From NCBI GenBank assembly GCA_900753295.1, contig CAADYQ010000062.1, positions 1 to 5,647 of the forward strand: DNA of 5,647 nucleotides, given 5' to 3'. Made by a program: the position numbers and the translations under genes. Every line of letters begins with the position of its first letter. Positions within the stretch are counted from its first letter, which is position 1. The notes under the pieces are model-generated. The model worked only from the letters and a program-made list of their open reading frames with translations. It was not told the DNA's origin and ran no database searches. Of this stretch, positions 1-3,864 are shown in pieces. The stretch is from Clostridia bacterium (GTDB lineage: Bacteria > Bacillota > Clostridia > Oscillospirales > CAG-272).

Positions 1-1
1 C

Positions 2-541
2 GGGTATCATCCCGAGCCGCCGCTGGCATATATACGCATAGCGGTGCGCGCCCCGCGCTTTGCCGAGCCGCTGTCGCACCGCGACTACCTCGGCTCGATA
101 CTCGGGCTGGGTCTTGAACGCGATGTGACCGGTGACATACTCCCCGCCGAAAACGAGGCTTACCTCATATGCCTTGACACGGTTGCGGATTTTATTGCGG
201 AGAGTCTCGTCAAGGTCCGGCACACCGATGTGGAATGCACACGCATAAGCGAGCTGCCGCCGGTATCGGTCCCCGAACCCGTGGAATGCACGGTATTTGC
301 GGCATCCGAGCGTGCCGACGCGCTTTGCGCGGCGGTATGGGGACTCTCGCGCAGTGAAAGCGAATCGCTTTTTTCCGCAAAGCTCGTATTTGCGGACGCA
401 AGACTGGTCACAGCCCCCGATGCGCGACTCAGACCCGGCGCCTCGGTATCGGTGCGCGGGCACGGCAAATTCATATATTGCGGCATTTCAAAGACCACGC
501 GCAAGGGACGTCTGTGCGTGAATATAAAAAAATACGTCTGA
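2..541 (+). CDS. ylmH: YlmH-family S4-domain RNA-binding protein, 5' end outside window
   Basis: The reading frame is open from base 2, so the gene runs in from the left; 179 residues are visible of a family length near 255-260. The first visible residues (GYHPEPPLAYIRIAV) continue smoothly into the family-typical block LSHRDYLGSILGLGLERDVTGDI, so the GTG at 44 is an internal Val codon and not the start. The C-terminal 60 or so residues form an S4 RNA-binding domain: a region ending in RLRPGASVSVRGHGKF followed by TTRKGRLCVNIKKYV, matching the usual 'pGD.iSvRG.Gkf ... T+kGR..v.i.ky' pattern. In Bacillus, YlmH sits in the ylm/divIVA cluster beside the cell-division genes and has been linked to ribosome-associated quality control on stalled 50S subunits. 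Here the gene ends at TGA 539-541 and is followed at once by a terminator, so it is probably the last gene of its operon; divIVA does not follow. The family call is firm; the cellular role is inferred from homologues. Confidence 0.9.
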   Translation, partial: GYHPEPPLAYIRIAVRAPRFAEPLSHRDYLGSILGLGLERDVTGDILPAENEAYLICLDTVADFIAESLVKVRHTDVECTRISELPPVSVPEPVECTVFAASERADALCAAVWGLSRSESESLFSAKLVFADARLVTAPDARLRPGASVSVRGHGKFIYCGISKTTRKGRLCVNIKKYV

Positions 542-566
542 CGCCGGCAGCCACCGGTAAAGCTCA

Positions 567-614
567 GGACGGCGCCGAAAAGCTCGGAAAAAGCTTTTCG
601 GCGCCGCCCTTTTT
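567..614 (+). terminator. Intrinsic terminator after ylmH
   Basis: Bases 570-584 and 592-606 form a perfect 15-bp stem with a 7-base loop (585-591). It can be lengthened by two G-C pairs (567-568 with 608-609) across one A/C mismatch. The stem runs directly into TTTTT (610-614), with another short T run at 620-623. It starts 25 bases after the ylmH stop codon. The T tract lies only on the + side, so it is expected to act on rightward transcription and to separate ylmH from the galactokinase operon. Confidence 0.92.
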
Positions 615-639
615 GCGGCTTTTCAGCCTGCCATGCTCC

Positions 640-658
640 AATTTACACTTAATTTACA
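640..658 (+). repeat. Direct repeat AATTTACA x2, 11-bp period
   Basis: AATTTACA occurs at 640-647 and again at 651-658, separated by CTT, so the period is 11 bases or about one helical turn. The first copy contains the proposed -35 box. The arrangement could be a regulator binding site or a chance product of AT-rich promoter DNA; the sequence alone does not decide. Confidence 0.4.
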
Positions 659-669
659 TGGGATAAAAT
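642..669 (+). promoter_or_regulatory. Putative sigma-A promoter for the galactokinase operon
   Basis: TTTACA (642-647) and TAAAAT (664-669) are each one base from the consensus and are separated by 16 bases, giving an expected transcription start near 676 and a leader of about 85 bases. Two perfect TATAAT hexamers lie further down at 701-706 and 713-718, but neither has a good -35 partner at normal spacing, so they may be secondary start points or simply AT-rich leader. The remaining intergenic DNA (615-759) shows no small gene, riboswitch fold or transcription-factor site that I recognise. Confidence 0.5.
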
Positions 670-744
670 AAATCTACACTTCAGCACTACGCCTCAATGA
701 TATAATCTATTGTATAATAATATTATAGCTTCAATGACACCATG

Positions 745-750
745 AAAGGA
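745..750 (+). promoter_or_regulatory. Ribosome binding site that fixes the galactokinase start
   Basis: AAAGGA lies 9 bases upstream of the ATG at 760. An in-frame ATG at 742 overlaps this site and has no Shine-Dalgarno sequence of its own, so 760 is the preferred start. Confidence 0.75.
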
Positions 751-759
751 TGGATCACA

Positions 760-2049
760 ATGACAGCAGAAGAACTCCGCCGACAGATAAACGAAGGCGC
801 TCTCGATATACGTCTTTCAAGACTTTACGGTGACACACGGACAGACGCCGCGCGCGCCCGTTACATATCTATACTCGATGATTTTATCACACGTTACGGC
901 TCCGAACACGATGTGTCGCTTTTTTCGGTACCGGGACGCAGCGAGCTTTCCGGCAACCACACCGACCATAACCACGGCAAGGTCATAGCCGCCTCGATAG
1001 ACCTTGACGTTATCGCAGTAGCGGCGTGCACGGACGACAATACCGTGCGTGTAAAAAGCGCGGGATATCCCGAGGACGTCGTTGACCTCGGAAGCTTTAC
1101 CGCGCCCGATGCATCGCGCTACGGACATTCCGACGCCCTGATAGCAGGCGTTGCCGCGGCATTTGTACGCAACGGACACAAAACAGGCGGCTTTTGCGCC
1201 TCCACGTCGTCCAACGTTCTCAAGGGCTCGGGACTTTCCTCCTCTGCCGCATTTGAGAATATGATAGGCACGATATTCTCGCACCTCTATAACAACGGAG
1301 AGGTCGGATATGTGGAGATATCCCGCGATTCGCAGTATGCGGAAAACGAGTTCTTCGGCAAGCCCTGCGGACTGATGGATCAGGTCGCGTGCGCCGCCGG
1401 CGGCATCGTTGCCATCGACTTTGCCGATCCTTCGGCTCCCGTGATAGATAAGCTCGACTTTGATCTCGATCGTTTCGGCTACTGCCTCTGCATCGTCAAC
1501 ACCGGCGGCAACCACGCCGACCTCACCGATGATTACGCCGCAGTTCCCGCCGAGATGAAGGCTGTTGCGGCGCACTTCGGACATTCCGTGCTTCGTGAGG
1601 TCTCCGAGGACGAGTTTTACGCGGCTATACCCGCACTGCGCACTGCGTGCGGCGACCGTGCCGTTATGCGTGCCATTCACTTTTTCAACGAAAACCGCCG
1701 CGTAGACGCCCAGAGAGAGGCGCTTGAAAAGGACGACCTTGACGCGTTCTTCTGCGGTGTACGCGATTCCGGACTGTCATCGTTCAGATATCTCCAGAAC
1801 GTATACACGACCAAAAATGTTGCCGAGCAGGGGCTTTCTCTGGCTCTGTGCCTCACCGAGCATTTCTTTGAGACGCACGGGATAAAGGGCGCATGCCGCG
1901 TTCACGGAGGCGGCTTTGCCGGAACGGTACAGGCATATCTCCCCGCCGGCGACGCAGACAAATACGCCGCGGCAATGAACGCCGTTTTCGGCGCCGATGC
2001 CACATACGTGCTGCGCATCAGACGCACCGGAGCCACACGGCTCTTCTGA
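760..2049 (+). CDS. galK: Galactokinase-type GHMP sugar kinase
   Basis: Predicted cytoplasmic kinase that transfers the ATP gamma-phosphate to C1 of galactose, the entry step of the Leloir pathway. It has 429 residues, longer than the roughly 390 of E. coli GalK because of an N-terminal extension of about 40-50 residues, as is usual in clostridial homologues. The three GHMP motifs are in order: the sugar-binding signature PGRSELSGNHTDHNHG (58-73), the ATP-binding loop LKGSGLSSSAAFE (154-166) and the C-terminal glycine motif CRVHGGGFAGTVQAYLP (379-395). CGLMDQ (203-208) supplies the expected catalytic Asp207, with Arg60 as its partner, and DDY with Tyr259 matches the sugar-contacting tyrosine region. 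The classical GEHTDY is replaced by GNHTDH, so the Glu that contacts the sugar O6 is Asn. This leaves room for a related substrate, although the same variant is, to my knowledge, common in clostridial proteins annotated as galactokinase. No galT or galE lies within the window. The start at 760 is chosen over 742 on Shine-Dalgarno placement. It is the first gene of the proposed operon. Confidence 0.88.
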   Translation: MTAEELRRQINEGALDIRLSRLYGDTRTDAARARYISILDDFITRYGSEHDVSLFSVPGRSELSGNHTDHNHGKVIAASIDLDVIAVAACTDDNTVRVKSAGYPEDVVDLGSFTAPDASRYGHSDALIAGVAAAFVRNGHKTGGFCASTSSNVLKGSGLSSSAAFENMIGTIFSHLYNNGEVGYVEISRDSQYAENEFFGKPCGLMDQVACAAGGIVAIDFADPSAPVIDKLDFDLDRFGYCLCIVNTGGNHADLTDDYAAVPAEMKAVAAHFGHSVLREVSEDEFYAAIPALRTACGDRAVMRAIHFFNENRRVDAQREALEKDDLDAFFCGVRDSGLSSFRYLQNVYTTKNVAEQGLSLALCLTEHFFETHGIKGACRVHGGGFAGTVQAYLPAGDADKYAAAMNAVFGADATYVLRIRRTGATRLF

Positions 2050-2086
2050 TCCCGGAACAATATTTCAAAACCGCTTATACACTAAT

Positions 2087-2093
2087 AAAAGGA
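2087..2093 (+). promoter_or_regulatory. Ribosome binding site of the 150-residue membrane protein
   Basis: AAAAGGA lies 10 bases before the ATG at 2104, in the 54-base gap after the galactokinase stop. No terminator hairpin or convincing promoter is visible in that gap, which favours co-transcription with galactokinase. Confidence 0.65.
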
Positions 2094-2103
2094 TCGCCGA
2101 TAA

Positions 2104-2556
2104 ATGAAGATAAATGAGAAAAAAAGCCGCCGCGCGGAGCAGCTCGGGCAGCCCGCAGGCAGACCCAAGACCGTACGCGAAGCATTTGCGCGCATAAACA
2201 AGAAGCACCTTGTGATGCTTATCGTGAACTGCGTTGTATTCATAGGGCTTTACCGCCTGTTTATGAATGCGGCATTTGAATTCACCGTGCAAAAGGTAGT
2301 GGTACTCACCTATATGATAGGCGCGTCGGTTCTCATTCTCGCATACGTGATATACAACCGCGGATTTTCCGGACGCGGCGTGACAGCGGAAATGCTGCCC
2401 GACACCATGACCGAGAAGGAAAAGGACGACTACATAGCCGACACCGCGGAGCGCGAAAAAAAGTCAAAATGGATGATGACCTTTATCGTCCCTTTGCTTC
2501 TTGCTCTTCTCATCGATCTGCTGGACATGTATGTCCTCAAAAATCTCAGTCTGTAA
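2104..2556 (+). CDS. Small integral membrane protein of unknown function
   Basis: I do not recognise the family. The 150-residue product begins with a basic cytoplasmic-looking segment (1-35, rich in Lys and Arg). Three hydrophobic stretches follow: about 36-54 (LVMLIVNCVVFIGLYRLFM), 65-84 (VVVLTYMIGASVLILAYVIY) and 124-144. The third carries two acidic residues, Asp138 and Asp141, near its end. A charged loop of about 38 residues (86-123) lies between segments two and three and contains the acidic/basic run TMTEKEKDDYIADTAEREKK. By the positive-inside rule the N-terminus and this loop are probably both cytoplasmic, with the short 55-64 stretch outside. It has a good Shine-Dalgarno site and codon use like its neighbours, and it sits 4 bases before the YycJ-like gene, so it is a real gene and probably translationally coupled to it. 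Its function cannot be inferred beyond membrane location. Confidence 0.82.
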   Translation: MKINEKKSRRAEQLGQPAGRPKTVREAFARINKKHLVMLIVNCVVFIGLYRLFMNAAFEFTVQKVVVLTYMIGASVLILAYVIYNRGFSGRGVTAEMLPDTMTEKEKDDYIADTAEREKKSKWMMTFIVPLLLALLIDLLDMYVLKNLSL

Positions 2557-2560
2557 CGCT

Positions 2561-3370
2561 ATGACCGAGGTTAAGCTGATCTCGCTTTTTTCCGGCTCGT
2601 CCGGCAACTGCACAGCCGTATCGTACGGGAATGATACCGTACTCTTTGACGCGGGGCGCTCGGAAAGAGCGATAGAACGCGGACTTGCCGATGCCGGTAT
2701 CGATCCGGCTACCGTCCGCGCGGTATTCATAACGCACGAGCACACCGATCATGTGTCGGCGCTCAGGGTGTTCATAAAAAAGCACCCGGTGCCGGTATAC
2801 GCCGCCGCCGAAACAGCGGACGCCATAGCCCCGTTATGCGGAGGCTTGGGAATGCGCCTCGCTCCGCTCTACTGCGAGAGCATCGGCAGCATCACGGTTC
2901 GCTCGATCCCCACCATGCACGACGCCGCATGCCCGGTATGCTATCGCGTTGATGCAGATACCCACGGAGGAACCGTCTCCGTGGGTATTGCAACAGATAC
3001 GGGCATAGTTACCGACGGCATGAAGGAGGGTCTGGCGGGGTGCCGGGCAGTGCTTCTCGAAAGCAACCACGACCCGGATATGCTGCGCACCGGTCCCTAT
3101 CCGCCCGCGCTCAAAAGCCGCATAGCCTCACGCATCGGTCACCTTTCCAATGAGGACAGCGCCGAATTTGCCGCATGGCTTGCCTCGCGCGGGACGGAGC
3201 AGTTCATCCTCGCCCATATTTCAAAAGAGAACAATCTTCCCTCCCTCGCGCTTGACGTATGCCGCGCAAGGCTTGCGGTAGCCGGGCAGAACGCGGCGGT
3301 CTGCGCCGCATGCCCCGACACGGCAGTTGCCGTCACCGTAAATGCCGTGGGATCAACGGTGATGAAATGA
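2561..3370 (+). CDS. yycJ: YycJ/WalJ-family MBL-fold metallo-hydrolase
   Basis: The 269-residue protein shows the full metallo-beta-lactamase fold pattern. It opens with the family-typical LISLFSGSSGNCTAV (6-20) and LFDAG (28-32). The metal motif THEHTDHV follows (His59, His61, Asp63, His64), then TMHDA with His120, ATDTG with Asp146, ESNHD with His170, and the late histidines His194 (GHLSN) and His219 (LAHIS). In Bacillus, YycJ (WalJ) is encoded in the walRK operon and belongs to a branch of the family with exonuclease-like members; a role in DNA metabolism coordinated with the cell wall has been proposed. The substrate here is unproven. The ATG at 2561 is preferred over upstream in-frame codons because the conserved N-terminus begins there. 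No Shine-Dalgarno site precedes it, and the preceding stop is only 4 bases away, so translational coupling is likely. Its own stop overlaps the rlmH start. Confidence 0.9.
   Translation: MTEVKLISLFSGSSGNCTAVSYGNDTVLFDAGRSERAIERGLADAGIDPATVRAVFITHEHTDHVSALRVFIKKHPVPVYAAAETADAIAPLCGGLGMRLAPLYCESIGSITVRSIPTMHDAACPVCYRVDADTHGGTVSVGIATDTGIVTDGMKEGLAGCRAVLLESNHDPDMLRTGPYPPALKSRIASRIGHLSNEDSAEFAAWLASRGTEQFILAHISKENNLPSLALDVCRARLAVAGQNAAVCAACPDTAVAVTVNAVGSTVMK
2958..2988 (+). repeat. Perfect 12-bp inverted repeat inside yycJ
   Basis: The arm ATACCCACGGAG (2958-2969) is exactly complementary to CTCCGTGGGTAT (2977-2988), with a 7-base loop GAACCGT. It lies in codons 133-143 (residues DTHGGTVSVGI), just before the conserved ATDTG motif. 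The left arm and loop contain a GGAGG element (2966-2970) positioned 10 bases before an in-frame GTG (2981, residue 141) that sits in the right arm. No T tract follows, so it is not an intrinsic terminator. Confidence 0.8.
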
Positions 3371-3846
3371 TAAATGTAAAGATCATATCGGTCGGCTCAC
3401 TTAAGGAATCATATCTCCGTGAGGCGGCTGCAGAATACGAAAAAAGGCTATCATCCTTCTGCCGGCTCGAGACGGTAGAGCTAAAGGAGGCGCGCGTGCG
3501 CGACGGAGAGAGCGATGCCGCCGCAAGCGCGGCGCTCGCCGATGAAGCCGAGCGGATACTTGCCGCCATCCCCGCGCGCTCATACCGCGTGGCTATGTGC
3601 ATAGAGGGGCGTGAGCAGGATTCGCGCGGGCTTGCCGACATGATAAGCCGCGCCGCCGATGCTTACGGCACGGTATGCTTCATTATTGGAAGCTCGCACG
3701 GCCTTGACGAAAAGGTCAAGGTGGCATGCGATATGCGGCTGTCACTTTCAAAGCTGACATTTCCACACCAGCTTTTCAGAGTAATGCTTCTTGAAGCGAT
3801 ATACCGATCCTTCAACATAATAAAAGGGACCCGCTATCACAAATAA
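3367..3846 (+). CDS. rlmH: 23S rRNA pseudouridine-1915 N3-methyltransferase
   Basis: RlmH is a small homodimeric SPOUT methyltransferase that uses S-adenosylmethionine to methylate N3 of pseudouridine 1915 in helix 69 of 23S rRNA on the assembled 70S ribosome. The product is 159 residues, the normal length. It starts MINVKIISVGSLKESYL, carries the cofactor-knot segment FIIGSSHGLDEKV (105-117), and ends with the diagnostic block LSLSKLTFPHQLFRVMLLEAIYR (125-147) and IIKGTRYHK (151-159). The usual GG of the FxIGG motif reads GS here, a mild variant. The ATG at 3367 overlaps the yycJ stop as ATGA, a classic coupling arrangement; an upstream in-frame ATG at 3259 would add 36 low-quality basic residues within yycJ and is rejected. 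Linkage of yycJ with rlmH is also seen in Bacillus, where they lie close together. Confidence 0.95.
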   Translation: MINVKIISVGSLKESYLREAAAEYEKRLSSFCRLETVELKEARVRDGESDAAASAALADEAERILAAIPARSYRVAMCIEGREQDSRGLADMISRAADAYGTVCFIIGSSHGLDEKVKVACDMRLSLSKLTFPHQLFRVMLLEAIYRSFNIIKGTRYHK

Positions 3847-3852
3847 AACAGC

Positions 3853-3856
3853 GGAG
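3853..3856 (+). promoter_or_regulatory. Ribosome binding site of the WG-repeat-like gene
   Basis: GGAG lies 8 bases before the ATG at 3865 in the 18-base gap after rlmH. The nearby ATG at 3860 reads only ATG CAA TGA and is not a gene start. Confidence 0.65.
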
Positions 3857-3864
3857 ATCATGCA

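Noticed and set aside
734..745. Tiny leader frame ATG ACA CCA TGA before galactokinase
   Set aside because: Three codons, no ribosome binding site and no run of regulatory codons; no attenuation structure is seen.
742..759. Upstream ATG of galactokinase adding MKGWIT
   Set aside because: It overlaps the Shine-Dalgarno site used by the ATG at 760 and has no Shine-Dalgarno site of its own.
615..759. Riboswitch or small RNA in the leader
   Set aside because: Apart from AT-rich promoter-like boxes I see no conserved riboswitch core, T-box or stable multi-stem fold.
817..1680. Long minus-strand open frame of 287 codons opposite galactokinase
   Set aside because: It lies wholly antisense to a gene with clear motifs, its translation resembles no family I know, and it has the composition of an antisense shadow in GC-rich coding DNA.
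2501..2560. In-frame upstream extension of yycJ by 20 residues
   Set aside because: It overlaps the third membrane helix of the preceding gene and precedes the conserved family N-terminus that starts at 2561.
3259..3366. In-frame upstream extension of rlmH
   Set aside because: It overlaps yycJ for over 100 bases, adds basic low-quality sequence unlike the family, and the conserved RlmH N-terminus begins at 3367.
3483..3498. AAAGGAGG followed by an in-frame GTG inside rlmH (codon 44)
   Set aside because: The spacing is only 5 bases, the element is explained by the codons for Leu-Lys-Glu-Ala, and a truncated RlmH would lose the N-terminal part of the fold.
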